Positions 34,523 through 43,946 of a stretch of DNA of 64,000 bases are shown piece by piece. Position 1 is the first letter of the stretch, and every line of letters starts with the position of its first letter. A program made the position numbers and the translations under genes. The DNA comes from Nanobdellati archaeon (GTDB taxonomy: Archaea; EX4484-52; GLR71), in contig JAHYJR010000005.1 in assembly GCA_019429005.1 (NCBI GenBank), forward strand, positions 1-64,000. The letters run 5' to 3'. The notes under the pieces are model-generated. The model searched no databases. It was not told the origin of the DNA and saw only the letters and a list, made by a program, of their open reading frames with translations.

Positions 34523-35377
34523 ATGGAAAATATAACTCTTCCTTTATTGGATTTACCTAAAGATGATCTCTCTAAAGTTAGTGTTGATAATTTTAATAAT
34601 AATGAAAATCTAATAGAAAATGAGTTTGATGTATCTGAAAATAAAGAAATAACAAAAAATAAAGATATATTAGAATTGATAATGGTTGGTAGTTGGGAAA
34701 GTGTTCTTCTTGAGCTTTCAGACGACATGAATCCGTGGGATATAGATATAGTTGTTTTAAGCAAAAGATTTATGGAATTCATAAAAAAAACAAATAAATA
34801 TGAACTTGATGTGCCTGTTAAAATATTTCTTGCAGCTGCAGTGCTTTATAGGATGAAAGTTGATGCTCTAAAGATTGTTGAAGACGAAGACGTTTTTGAT
34901 TCTTTTGATGATAGTATGATTGAAGAAATTTATTTACCTGAAGATGAAACTGTGTCGTCTACAATGATTAATCTTCCCGGGAATATTATGATACCACCTT
35001 TAATAGTACCAATTAAACGTTATCCTAAACGTAATATAAGTATTGATGAATTGATAAATGCTCTTGATAAAGCTATGACTATAAAAAATAGGAGAGAAGT
35101 TAAGACTATTTTTAATGTTGATTTGAATTCAGAAGATATGTCTGAAACTATTGAAAATATTTTTAATTTAATACTCGAACGAATTGATATTGATAATACA
35201 ACAACATTCTCTTCATTTCTGGATGGTGGCAATGTTGATCATTTAATAAAAACGTTTTCATCAATATTACATCTTTCAAATGAAGAGAGAATTTCATGTT
35301 TACAAAAAGATTTTTTTGGCGAGATATATATCTCTGTTGAAGATTCTAAATTATTGGATGGTAAGCAAAATGCCTAA
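34523..35377 (+). CDS. scpA: Segregation and condensation protein ScpA (kleisin)
   Basis: ScpA is the kleisin that bridges SMC heads. The signature DMNPWDIDIVVLSKRF (about residues 69-84) and the helix VPVKIFLAAAVLYRMK that follows are typical. The C-terminal winged-helix part near ISVEDSKLL contacts the SMC head. The middle is acidic and variable. The starts at 34502, 34514 and 34523 are all possible; GAGATG before 34523 favours the last. The stop overlaps the scpB start by 8 bp. Confidence 0.85.
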   Translation: MENITLPLLDLPKDDLSKVSVDNFNNNENLIENEFDVSENKEITKNKDILELIMVGSWESVLLELSDDMNPWDIDIVVLSKRFMEFIKKTNKYELDVPVKIFLAAAVLYRMKVDALKIVEDEDVFDSFDDSMIEEIYLPEDETVSSTMINLPGNIMIPPLIVPIKRYPKRNISIDELINALDKAMTIKNRREVKTIFNVDLNSEDMSETIENIFNLILERIDIDNTTTFSSFLDGGNVDHLIKTFSSILHLSNEERISCLQKDFFGEIYISVEDSKLLDGKQNA

Positions 35378-36041
35378 TGTTGAAAATATGATTGAAGCTG
35401 TACTTTTTATCTCAGCAAGACCTATGACTTTATCTGAGATTGCTAAAGTTACAGGTATAATGCCTAAATCTAAAATTAAAACAATACTTGATAATATGAA
35501 GGTTGGATATGGCAATCATGGTATTTATATTGCTGAGCAGGACGGTCTTTTCGAATTAAAAGTCAAAAAAGAACATATGAATGTGGTTTCATCACTTGCT
35601 CCTGATCAGGATTTTTCTAGAGCAATATTACAAACATTATCTATTATAGCATATAAGAATCCTATAAAACAAAGTGAAATAATTGATATTAGGGGTAATA
35701 GAGCATATGATCATCTTTTAGAGTTGGAATCACGTGGTTTTGTTGTTCGTGTACCTTCAGGCCATACAAATCTTGTTAAGATAACAGGTAAATTTTTGGA
35801 TTATTTTGGTCTTACTGATAAAGATGAACTTGCAAAACATTTCAAGTCGTCTGAAGTACTAAATAATACTGAAATTCCAATTGAAAATGTTCTTAAGACA
35901 AATAAAAACATAAAGGTCGAATATGATTCTGATGTTGAGAAAAAGAATTTTCATGATAAATTGAAAGAAGATGTTGAAAAAAGGAAAAAAGAACTGTATA
36001 ATAAAAAGGACAAAACGCATGACTCTGAGGCAAATATTTAA
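35370..36041 (+). CDS. scpB: Segregation and condensation protein ScpB
   Basis: ScpB dimers of two winged-helix domains bind ScpA. The N-terminal IEAVLFISARPMTLSEIAKVTG (residues about 7-28) and the second domain ILQTLSIIAYKNPIKQSEIIDIRG (about 90-113) with HTNLVKITGKFLDYFGL match the family. A charged coil extends the last 50 residues. ATG 35370 overlaps the scpA end; ATG 35358 is an alternative. The scpA-scpB pair completes the condensin whose SMC is at 27497. Confidence 0.9.
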   Translation: MPNVENMIEAVLFISARPMTLSEIAKVTGIMPKSKIKTILDNMKVGYGNHGIYIAEQDGLFELKVKKEHMNVVSSLAPDQDFSRAILQTLSIIAYKNPIKQSEIIDIRGNRAYDHLLELESRGFVVRVPSGHTNLVKITGKFLDYFGLTDKDELAKHFKSSEVLNNTEIPIENVLKTNKNIKVEYDSDVEKKNFHDKLKEDVEKRKKELYNKKDKTHDSEANI

Positions 36042-36183
36042 TATAATGCATTTAAACGTTCTTTAGTGGTTGTATTAAACAACTTTTGGTTCTAAGCTAT
36101 ATTCTAATGTCCTTTTAGCGGTCAATAGGTAAAATCGTGTACTGTTAAGTACTTTTTATTGAAACCGGCCTGTTTCTATCAAA

Positions 36184-36197
36184 AACTTTATATAGAT
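36184..36197 (+). promoter_or_regulatory. TATA box for the Asp-repeat protein
   Basis: AAACTTTATATAGATTTT is a strong archaeal TATA about 55 bp before the ATG at 36245. A short leader then carries ATAGGTGAG, a good ribosome-binding site. Strong promoter, binding site and terminator suggest a highly expressed single-gene unit. Confidence 0.65.
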
Positions 36198-36244
36198 TTT
36201 GAACGTTAATTTTATAATCCTTTTTTTTGGATAGGTGAGAAAAT

Positions 36245-36862
36245 ATGAGTGATAATGAAATCGAGGAAATTGAAGAATTAGAAATAGAAGAATTAGAAGG
36301 TTCTACAGATTTAGAAACTAACAATGATGATTGTTGTGATGATGATTGTTGTGATTCTGATGACAAAGAGTGCGATTCTGAAGATTGTGATTGTTGTGGT
36401 AACTCAGATGATGCTGACGATTCCGAAGATATAGATGATGTTGACGACGACGATTCCGACGATGATGCTGATGGCGATTCTGACGACGACGATGATGTTG
36501 ACGACGACGATTCTGACGATGATGCTGATGGCGATTCTGACGAAGACGATGATGTTGACGACGACGATTCTGACGATGATGCTGATGGCGATTCTGACGA
36601 CGACGATGATGTTGACGACGACGATTCCGACGATGATGCTGATGGCGATTCTGACGACGATGATGTTGACGACGATGATGTTGACGACGACGATTCCGAC
36701 GATGATGCTGATGGCGACTCTGACGAAGACGATGATGTTGACGACGACGATTCCGACGATGATGCTGATGGCGACTCTGACGACGACGATGATGTTGACG
36801 ACGACGACGATTCTGACGACGACGATTCTGACGACGACGATTCTGACGACGACGAAAATTAA
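36245..36862 (+). CDS. Highly acidic Asp-repeat protein with Cys cluster
   Basis: I do not recognise this 205-residue protein. It has three parts: an acidic Glu/Leu-rich N-terminus (IEELEIEELEG), a segment with eight Cys among Asp/Ser (residues about 31-60: pairs CC, CC, then C, C, CC), and about 140 residues of repeats built on DVDDDDSDDDADGDSDDD. The repeats share an 18-residue (54-bp) period in at least five near-identical copies. There is no membrane segment or signal peptide, so it is probably cytoplasmic. Such charge and Cys spacing suggest metal or cation binding, but this is inference. The repeat codons are mostly GAC/GAT, richer in G+C than neighbours. Confidence 0.75.
   Translation: MSDNEIEEIEELEIEELEGSTDLETNNDDCCDDDCCDSDDKECDSEDCDCCGNSDDADDSEDIDDVDDDDSDDDADGDSDDDDDVDDDDSDDDADGDSDEDDDVDDDDSDDDADGDSDDDDDVDDDDSDDDADGDSDDDDVDDDDVDDDDSDDDADGDSDEDDDVDDDDSDDDADGDSDDDDDVDDDDDSDDDDSDDDDSDDDEN
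36430..36860 (+). repeat. 54-bp coding tandem repeat
   Basis: Within the Asp-repeat gene a 54-bp unit (GATGATGTTGACGACGACGA...GCTGATGGCGA) recurs five or six times with a few C/T or G/A differences. Unit number would be expected to vary between strains. Confidence 0.85.
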
Positions 36863-36877
36863 TTTAATATTATGAAA

Positions 36878-36908
36878 ACCTCTCATTTAACATGAGGGGT
36901 CCTTTTTT
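36878..36908 (+). terminator. Hairpin terminator of the Asp-repeat gene
   Basis: A 9-bp stem (ACCTCTCAT with ATGAGGGGT, one G-U) with a 5-nt loop is followed by CC and six T. The element begins 16 bp after the stop codon and looks like an intrinsic terminator. Confidence 0.8.
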
Positions 36909-36917
36909 ATTTTTGAA

Positions 36918-36930
36918 AAACTTTATAAAA
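36918..36930 (+). promoter_or_regulatory. TATA box before small hypothetical gene
   Basis: AAACTTTATAAAATTAG resembles the promoter of the preceding gene. It is about 40 bp upstream of the ATG at 36968. Confidence 0.5.
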
Positions 36931-36967
36931 TTAGAGATATATAAAAAAGATACTTGTTGTGTTCTAT

Positions 36968-37147
36968 ATGCAGACTGTATTTACTCATTTAAGTCAAAAG
37001 GAAACTGTCAGTGTGAAAAAAAGTAATAGTGCTCGAAATGATTTTGTAATATCATTTGGTCCGCATTCTAAAGTTTTTGTGACTGCTGAACATATAATTT
37101 TACTTAAAAAAGAAATTGCAAAATATGATTCTGAAAAAGAAATTTAG
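36968..37147 (+). CDS. Small hypothetical protein
   Basis: A 59-residue soluble protein without recognised motif (QTVFTHLSQKETVSVKK at the start, FGPHSKVFVTAEHIILL in the middle). Because the ATG at 36968 has a TATA box and the frame has normal composition, I believe it is a real gene, but the function is unknown. Confidence 0.45.
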   Translation: MQTVFTHLSQKETVSVKKSNSARNDFVISFGPHSKVFVTAEHIILLKKEIAKYDSEKEI

Positions 37148-37198
37148 TTTTAATCCGTTTAAATATAAATATTTAATATTACTCTTTCAAATTAATTT

Positions 37199-39127
37199 AT
37201 GGAACTTTCTAGTCCAGATATAAGAATACTTATTGATGAGCTTCAGTATCTTGTAGGTGGTAAGATTCAGAAGATTTATCACGAGAGAAAAGATATACAT
37301 ATGAATATTTACGTATCTGGTATGGGTACAAAAACGATTGTTTTGGGTCAAGGCAAATTCTTTGTAACTTCATATAGTTTAAAACATCGTGATAGTCCAA
37401 CATCTTTTTGTATGTTTCTTAGAAAACGTTTAAAATCCGTTAGAATTAGTTCTATTGAACAGGTTGGTTTTGAAAGGATTATAATCTTGAAAACTGATAT
37501 ATATAATATTATTTTTGAATTATTTTCAAAAGGAAATGTTATTGTTACTGATAAAGACAACAAAATAATTTCACTTATTGAATCTCGTGATTGGAATTAC
37601 CGTGTGCTTAAACGAAATGAGATTTATGTGGCACCACCTGAAGTGATTGATGTCCTAAATCTTGATAAGGGTGGTTTAGAAGCCCTATTCAAAAAGACTG
37701 ATAAGAAACTAGTACCCTTTATTGCACGGGAGATGGGTTTTGGTGGTAAATATGCTGAAGAACTTGCATTTTTAAGCAATATAAAAAAAGATGAACTGTG
37801 TAAAACTCTTGACAAGAAACAGATAACATCTCTATATAATTCTATAGAATCCCTTTTGGATACAACTAAAAAAACACCTTTTATTGTCCTTGAAGACAAA
37901 AAAAAGATTGATGTGTCTTATGTCAATATCCATAAATATGCTGATTATGATAAGATCAATACAAAAACATTTAATGACGCTGTTGATGATGCATTTGTTT
38001 CTGTTATGGCAATTGAACTTGCAAGTGTTGATACTAAGGTCATAGATAAAAAGATATCTTCTTTACAAAAACGTCTAGATATACAGGAAAAATCTTTTCA
38101 GCATCTTGAAGAACTTATAATTCAGAATCTGAAAAAAGGTGATATGATTTATGAATATTTTCAAGGTATTGATCGTCTCATTAATCTTGTAATGGCTGAA
38201 GTGAATATCTCCGGATGGAATGATATAGAAAAACGAATTAAATTTGAAGATAAAGATATTGTTTTGGGGTCTATAGATACTAAAGATAAAATTGCAAAAA
38301 TTATAATAGCTAAATATAAAATAAATATTTTATTAGAAGAAGCCATATCTAAAAGTGCTGAAGCTTATTATGCTAAATCCAAATCACAAAAATCAAAACT
38401 TCAAGGACTTAGGCTCGCAATAGCGAATACTATGAGGTTGATGCAACAAAAAGATGATGTCGTTATTGTTAAAAAACAGATAATCAAGAAAAAGGATACA
38501 TCATCTCAAAAATGGTTTGAAAAGTTCCGTAATTTTGAAAGCTCTGAAGGCTTCTTATGTGTAGGTGGGCGTGATGCTACATCTAACGAAATAGTTGTTA
38601 AAAAACATGCTGAAAAAGATGATATGATTTTCCATGCAGATATAGCAGGTTCACCTTTTATTGTTGTAAAAACTGAAGGTAAAACGGTTGGTGATGCGAC
38701 AATAGAAGAAGCTGCTCAATTTACTGCTATGTATTCTAAAGCGTGGAAAGCTAATGCAGGTGTAATTGATGTTTATTGGGTTAAACCCGAACAGGTAACA
38801 AAACAAGCACCATCTGGAGAATATATTTCTAAAGGTGGATTTATGATACATGGAAAAAAAAATAATCTTACCTCTGAGCTTAAGGTGGCTGTTTGTATGG
38901 TTGATGGCGAGATAATTTCAGGCCCAATAAATGCTATCAAGAAAAAGACAAATAAGTATATTGTCATAATACCTGGTTATACAAAATCAAAAGATCTTTC
39001 AAAAATCATGAAAACTAAATTGTTTGAAAAATCAAATAAAGGTGAACAAGATTTATTGCGTAAGATACCAATCGATAAGTTTCAAAGATGCATTCCTTCA
39101 GATCGAGGTGAACTTGAACTCAATTAA
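37199..39127 (+). CDS. rqcH: RqcH/NFACT-family protein (Rqc2 homologue)
   Basis: RqcH binds 50S subunits with stalled peptidyl-tRNA and recruits tRNA-Ala to add C-terminal Ala tails for degradation. The NFACT-N domain (MELSSPDIRILIDELQYLVGG to YVAPPEVID), a central coiled coil (about residues 280-410), and the C-terminal NFACT-R domain (KWFEKFRNFESSEGFLCVGGRDATSNE with VVKKHAEKDDMIFHADIAGSPF) are all present. Length 642 residues, normal. A TATA at 37158-37170 places the start almost at the ATG, so it is likely leaderless. Confidence 0.9.
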   Translation: MELSSPDIRILIDELQYLVGGKIQKIYHERKDIHMNIYVSGMGTKTIVLGQGKFFVTSYSLKHRDSPTSFCMFLRKRLKSVRISSIEQVGFERIIILKTDIYNIIFELFSKGNVIVTDKDNKIISLIESRDWNYRVLKRNEIYVAPPEVIDVLNLDKGGLEALFKKTDKKLVPFIAREMGFGGKYAEELAFLSNIKKDELCKTLDKKQITSLYNSIESLLDTTKKTPFIVLEDKKKIDVSYVNIHKYADYDKINTKTFNDAVDDAFVSVMAIELASVDTKVIDKKISSLQKRLDIQEKSFQHLEELIIQNLKKGDMIYEYFQGIDRLINLVMAEVNISGWNDIEKRIKFEDKDIVLGSIDTKDKIAKIIIAKYKINILLEEAISKSAEAYYAKSKSQKSKLQGLRLAIANTMRLMQQKDDVVIVKKQIIKKKDTSSQKWFEKFRNFESSEGFLCVGGRDATSNEIVVKKHAEKDDMIFHADIAGSPFIVVKTEGKTVGDATIEEAAQFTAMYSKAWKANAGVIDVYWVKPEQVTKQAPSGEYISKGGFMIHGKKNNLTSELKVAVCMVDGEIISGPINAIKKKTNKYIVIIPGYTKSKDLSKIMKTKLFEKSNKGEQDLLRKIPIDKFQRCIPSDRGELELN

Positions 39128-39128
39128 T

Positions 39129-40079
39129 TTATTCTAATCTTTCTTTCAAGGCAGCACTGATTAAGGGTAATGCGATTGTTGCATCGCAAGTAATATTTGA
39201 ATACTTAGCTTTGCTTGCAAGTTTTCCCCATGAGATACCTTCATTAAGCTGTGCACCTGAAGAACCTCCTGCATCTGGTCTATCTGTTGTTATCTGTACA
39301 CCATATTCTGCAGAATGTGGTGAGAATTGGATTGATTGTTGTATATAATTCTTAGGTACACCGCCACCGATATAAAAGACTCCAATCTTTTTTGCAGTCC
39401 ATGCTATATCTATGATTTCTTTCATATCTTCAAAGGCTAGAATCTTCAGTTTATTTTCTAATATATATGACCATACTTGTAATCCAATTCCAGAATCACT
39501 TAAAGCTGGACAGAATATAGGTATTCTTTTTTTAGCACATACCTTAAGTATTGAATTTTCGCAATCTACATTATCTCCAAGAAGCCATAAGAATTCTGTG
39601 ATGTTTAGTTCTTTTTTAGGAAATGTATCAAATGTCTTTTTGCAAAATGCTTCAAGACCTGTATAGACATCATTATGCATAAATGTGTCATATATTCTAT
39701 TGATTTTCTTCTTATTTAGTTCTTTGTCATCTACATTTGCATGTCCTTTATAATGATTGTATCCAAGAGCCTCTATTAAGTCATGGGTTAAGTTTGCACC
39801 TGTAGTCACAAAGACATCAATCTGCCCCGCATTGAGCATATCTATGATAATCTGTTTCATACCTCCAGGTACCATGGCACCTGCAAGACCCATAAACAAT
39901 TTACAATCTTTATTTGTTATCATTTCTTCGAGGATATCAACACTTTCAGCGATTTTTCCACCACCCATAACACCCGATTTTGACATTTGTGTTATAAGTT
40001 CATTAACAGTCATGTCTTTTTTTGTTTTTACATGGTTAATTTTTGAAAATCCATGCATACTTTTATTACATTCTTTCAT
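39129..40079 (-). CDS. dys: Deoxyhypusine synthase
   Basis: The enzyme moves the aminobutyl group of spermidine to a Lys of aIF5A, using NAD. The 316-residue protein shows KSGVMGGGKIAESVDIL (residues about 34-50), FMGLAGAMVPGGMKQIIIDML, the NAD-binding ISDSGIGLQVWSY-like segment PALSDSGIGLQ, GVFYIGGGVPKNYIQQ and the catalytic Lys in LNEGISWGKLASKA. It converges with rqcH with a 1-bp gap between stop codons. aIF5A itself is not in the window. Confidence 0.95.
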   Translation of the reverse strand: MKECNKSMHGFSKINHVKTKKDMTVNELITQMSKSGVMGGGKIAESVDILEEMITNKDCKLFMGLAGAMVPGGMKQIIIDMLNAGQIDVFVTTGANLTHDLIEALGYNHYKGHANVDDKELNKKKINRIYDTFMHNDVYTGLEAFCKKTFDTFPKKELNITEFLWLLGDNVDCENSILKVCAKKRIPIFCPALSDSGIGLQVWSYILENKLKILAFEDMKEIIDIAWTAKKIGVFYIGGGVPKNYIQQSIQFSPHSAEYGVQITTDRPDAGGSSGAQLNEGISWGKLASKAKYSNITCDATIALPLISAALKERLE

Positions 40080-40152
40080 ATCTTATATTGTGTATCTAAA
40101 TTATTTAAGATTTATTAACTATCTTAACTAATATTTTTGTGGATGGTATTTT

Positions 40153-40788
40153 ATGGTATTTAATCTTAAACGCATTCAAAAATTATATAAAAGCAAAAAA
40201 CAGATTGTTGCCGAAAAGAAAAAGAAAGATACAAATTATATGCTCTCTATGGGTGATATGAAAGCCAAAGATGCATATGATAATGAAAACCTCAATATAA
40301 AATATTCAATTATATCTACACATGATGCTATTGCTTTTTATAATAAGGCTTTTGAGATGTTTAGATTAAAATCTGATTTGACACAGATTGAAGTTGTTAA
40401 GAAAAAAATTAAAGAACTTGAACTGTTTTTAAAACGTTTTACACAAGATGAATTAGATTCGGCATTAATTTTTTCAGATGCTGATATTTTACGAAATATA
40501 TCTAAAACAAAATATTTAGAAGCAAGATATATTCGAAACATCGATAGGATTGGTTCTATAATGTTATGTTTTGACGCGATTGAAGATTTCAAGAATGCTC
40601 TTGAATTATATTCTAGTTATGAGTCTGATAAGAATAATTTAGGCAACATAAAACATGTTAAATCTCATATTAAAGAAGTTGAGACATTTCTAGAACGTTT
40701 TAGTGCTGAAGAACTTAAAACTGTTAAAGAAAAAATTGACGCTTTAAAACCAGTTATAGAAGATGATACATCAAAGTCTTCTTTGTAA
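40153..40788 (+). CDS. Hypothetical helical protein
   Basis: This 211-residue protein is rich in Lys, Glu and Asp and reads as paired helices, including two related segments (AIAFYNKAFEMFRLKSDLTQIEVVKKKIKELELFLKRF and the later AIEDFKNALELYSSYESDK...VKSHIKEVETFLERF). The duplication suggests two TPR-like helical units; the similarity is by eye. No membrane segment. It overlaps by 18 bp with the convergent gene at 40771. Confidence 0.55.
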   Translation: MVFNLKRIQKLYKSKKQIVAEKKKKDTNYMLSMGDMKAKDAYDNENLNIKYSIISTHDAIAFYNKAFEMFRLKSDLTQIEVVKKKIKELELFLKRFTQDELDSALIFSDADILRNISKTKYLEARYIRNIDRIGSIMLCFDAIEDFKNALELYSSYESDKNNLGNIKHVKSHIKEVETFLERFSAEELKTVKEKIDALKPVIEDDTSKSSL

Positions 40789-41370
40789 TATTTTTTTAAG
40801 GCCTCTTTTATAATGATGTGGTTTTATTATGTTTTTTTCATATAGGTCTTCTATCTGTATTTTATTGTTGATTTCTTGAACGTGTTCTCTTGATTGTTTT
40901 TGGTGTATATGTTCTTCATGTGGCATGATAATCTTGAAATACGCATCTATCATAACAACCCAGTTTTCAGTGTTGATTAGGTTGTGATTTATAAGGTTCG
41001 TATTTGGATTGTTATTAATTATATTGCTGTTGTTTGTATTGTTGATATTGGTATTTAAGTTATTAATATTATGCGTATTAATCGGGTTCATATTATTATA
41101 ATGATCTTTAGTTTGTTGTTGAAGTGTTTGTATGTAGTATGAAAACATGATATTTATTTTATTTTTGTTAAAGAACTGTTTAAGGAATGCTTCTATAGAT
41201 TTGGCTTGAGTCATGCAATTTTGCTTGGTTTCAGCCGGTGTTTTTCCTTCTGATTGTAGATTGACAATGTACTCTGGTGGCTGAAAAGTATCTGGTATTA
41301 TCTTAAAAGCTGTAAGGTTTGTTCCCTCGATTTGTATCGATTCGGGTAGTTCTGCAAAAGAATGAGCCAT
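40771..41370 (-). CDS. Hypothetical protein with Asn-rich linker
   Basis: A 199-residue protein: a compact N-terminal half (residues 1-85) and a C-terminal half (about 135-199) joined by about 40 residues made almost only of Asn, Thr, Ile and Leu with TNINNTNNSNIINNNPN. No family recognised. The Asn-rich stretch follows the AT-rich codon use (AAT/AAC) and is probably disordered. Confidence 0.55.
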   Translation of the reverse strand: MAHSFAELPESIQIEGTNLTAFKIIPDTFQPPEYIVNLQSEGKTPAETKQNCMTQAKSIEAFLKQFFNKNKINIMFSYYIQTLQQQTKDHYNNMNPINTHNINNLNTNINNTNNSNIINNNPNTNLINHNLINTENWVVMIDAYFKIIMPHEEHIHQKQSREHVQEINNKIQIEDLYEKNIIKPHHYKRGLKKILQRRL

Positions 41371-41563
41371 AGATTCTTTTTATTATTTATTGCATAAAAA
41401 GGTTGTGTTTTTTTGTTGGGCGAATAAAGTTTGTTTGTTGATGATTGGTTATTTTATGTTTTTTTAATTCTTAAGTATTTCTTATCACACACAACAACTT
41501 TACCGGACTTCTCGGAAAAACTATGTATCTATCTTTTTTATCTTTAACACCCGAATTAATCCT

Positions 41564-43909
41564 ATGGACCTTGATGATGTTGCAGAGTTATATCCAGTTC
41601 TTAAACCTGTAATTGCTGCAATAAAGACTAAAGATAAAGTTAAGACTCTTTTTCCGCCACAAGAACTTGCGATTAATAGTGGGTATCTTGACGGTAAAAA
41701 TATGCTTCTAGCAATACCAACATCAACCGGGAAAACGTTGATATCCGAACTTGCCATGCTGAAGGTAATCCTAGAACAAAAGAAAAAAGCCTTGTATCTT
41801 GTACCACTTAAAGCTCTTGCTATGGAAAAATACAACAATTTCAAAGATAAATATGAATCATTAGGTCTGAAGGTTGTAGTCAGTGTAGGTAATTTTGATA
41901 ATCAGGATCAGTGGATAAAAGATTATGATATAATAATAACGTCTGTCGAGAAAGCAGATAGTCTGATGCGACATAAAGCCCCCTGGTTTGATGATATCGG
42001 AATCGTTGTAGCAGATGAGATTCATCTTCTTGATGATTCTTCACGAGGTCCGACTCTTGAGGTTGTCCTGACAAAAATAAAATCAACTATTAATGCACAG
42101 ATTATTGGTCTTTCTGCAACTATCGGAAATAAGGAAGAGCTTGCAGGTTGGCTTGATGCAGTCTTAGTAGAATCCGATTTCAGGCCAGTTGTTCTTTTTG
42201 AAGGTGTGCAGTTTGATAATTCCCTAATATACAAATCCCGTACAGATGGAAATAAAATCGGATTGAATGATGAAATCCCTTTAAATAAAGTTCTAGATGG
42301 CGTTCTAAAATCTGCAAAATATGTGCTTGATAATAAGAGTCAAGCAATTGTTTTTGTTTCAAGTAAACGCGGTGCTGAATCCGAATCAGAGAAAATCGCA
42401 TCAATCACAAGAAATACTTTATCCTTTAACGAAAAAACGCTTCTTGAAAAATTAAGTGATAGTATAGAACATGCTTTGCCCAGTCCCACAAAACAATGTA
42501 AGCGTCTTTCGAAAGTTGTGAAAAATGGTGTGGCATTCCATCATAGCGGACTTATGCATAAGCAAAGGCAACTTATCGAAGATGCATTTAAGGATGGTGT
42601 AATAAAGATAATCTCAGCCACAACAACTCTTGCCTATGGTATGAATTTACCTTGCGATTTCTGTATCTTGCGTGACGTTAAACGTTTCTATCCTAGTAAG
42701 GGTTATGCTCCTATACCAATCTTAGAATATAAGCAATGTGCAGGTCGTAGTGGAAGGATTAAATATTCAAAGGAGGGTAAATCTATAATACTTGCTAAAA
42801 ATGAAAATGATGCAAACGAAATCTCCGATTATTTTATACATGGTGAATCTGAAAACATCTATTCAAAACTAGCAATAGAACCTGTATTGCGTATGCATCT
42901 TTTGAGTCTGATTTCTACAGAACATATCAATTCAAAAGAGGCTCTTGAAACGTTTATACAAAATACCTTTTATGCATATCAATTTCAAAATCTTGAAGAA
43001 TTGACATCTAAAATTGATTCCGTTCTTCACAAATTAACAGATTATGGGTTTATAGAATCTGATAATTCAAAGATTTTTGCGACAGAAATTGGTAAACGTG
43101 TATCTCAATTATATATTGATCCTGACACTGCAAATATGTTTATCACGGCAATTAAAAGACCTTTTAGATCTAAAGATTCAGTTGAATCTGTGATATCTAA
43201 TAAATCTGATTTAGATGAATTCAAAACTGGTGCTGAAATACTTGAGGAAACATCTAAAATATTGAATCATGTAAGTCTTATCCATCTCGCATCTTATACG
43301 ATTGAGATGCGTCCACAACTTAGGATTAATAAGGATGAGCAAGAATCTTTTGAGACCTATCTTGAATCTATAACCCGAAATATCCTTGTTGAAGTTCCTT
43401 CAATGTGGGATTTGAAACGAACTGAATTTTTGCAATCTTTAAAGACTGAAATGTTTTTTGAAAGCTGGATAAACGAAGCTACTGATGACACCCTTTTTGA
43501 CAGATATAAAGTATCACCAGGTGAACTTCGTGCACGTCTTGATAAGATAGATTGGCTTTTGTATACTTTGGAAGAATTTTCAAAAATGCTTAAACTAAGC
43601 GAGGTTTATTTTCTAGCTAAAAATGTGCGTTTTAGGATAAAGCATGGAATAAAAGCTGAATTGATACCTCTTGTGAAACTTAAAGGTGTCGGTCGTGTGA
43701 GAGCACGAAAGCTTTTCTCAAAAGGCATAAGAACTAATTTAGATATACAGAAAACAGATATACTCGTATTATCACAGCTTATTGGAAACAGTCTTGCTGC
43801 AAAATTGAAAGGTGTCGAGTTTGATTCTTCAAAGGCCTCTCTGGAACTTCAAATAAATAGCAATGCACAGAAAAGTCTTGAACATTTTGGCAAAAAAAAG
43901 AGTATTTGA
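41564..43909 (+). CDS. hel308: Ski2-type DNA helicase Hel308
   Basis: Hel308 unwinds lagging-strand DNA at stalled forks with 3'-5' polarity. The protein (781 residues) shows motif I PTSTGKT (near residue 50), motif Ia LVPLKALAMEK, motif II DEIH (about 150), motif III LSATIGN, motif IV-VI including STTTLAYGMNLPCDFC-like ISATTTLAYGMN and QCAGRSGR, followed by the winged-helix, ratchet and C-terminal HhH domain (LKGVGRVRARKLF). It is somewhat longer than the usual 700-720. Start ATG 41564. The downstream gene starts 37 bp after its stop. Confidence 0.92.
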   Translation: MDLDDVAELYPVLKPVIAAIKTKDKVKTLFPPQELAINSGYLDGKNMLLAIPTSTGKTLISELAMLKVILEQKKKALYLVPLKALAMEKYNNFKDKYESLGLKVVVSVGNFDNQDQWIKDYDIIITSVEKADSLMRHKAPWFDDIGIVVADEIHLLDDSSRGPTLEVVLTKIKSTINAQIIGLSATIGNKEELAGWLDAVLVESDFRPVVLFEGVQFDNSLIYKSRTDGNKIGLNDEIPLNKVLDGVLKSAKYVLDNKSQAIVFVSSKRGAESESEKIASITRNTLSFNEKTLLEKLSDSIEHALPSPTKQCKRLSKVVKNGVAFHHSGLMHKQRQLIEDAFKDGVIKIISATTTLAYGMNLPCDFCILRDVKRFYPSKGYAPIPILEYKQCAGRSGRIKYSKEGKSIILAKNENDANEISDYFIHGESENIYSKLAIEPVLRMHLLSLISTEHINSKEALETFIQNTFYAYQFQNLEELTSKIDSVLHKLTDYGFIESDNSKIFATEIGKRVSQLYIDPDTANMFITAIKRPFRSKDSVESVISNKSDLDEFKTGAEILEETSKILNHVSLIHLASYTIEMRPQLRINKDEQESFETYLESITRNILVEVPSMWDLKRTEFLQSLKTEMFFESWINEATDDTLFDRYKVSPGELRARLDKIDWLLYTLEEFSKMLKLSEVYFLAKNVRFRIKHGIKAELIPLVKLKGVGRVRARKLFSKGIRTNLDIQKTDILVLSQLIGNSLAAKLKGVEFDSSKASLELQINSNAQKSLEHFGKKKSI

Positions 43910-43946
43910 CTGTAAATATTTATATTCGGCAAGTATAAGTGATATT

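Noticed and set aside
36404-36886. Long open frames in other frames across the Asp-repeat gene, for example Val/Ile-rich on the minus strand and Met/Thr/Leu-rich on the plus strand
   Set aside because: A period-three GAC/GAT repeat is open in several frames. Only the acidic frame has TATA, ribosome-binding site and terminator in order.
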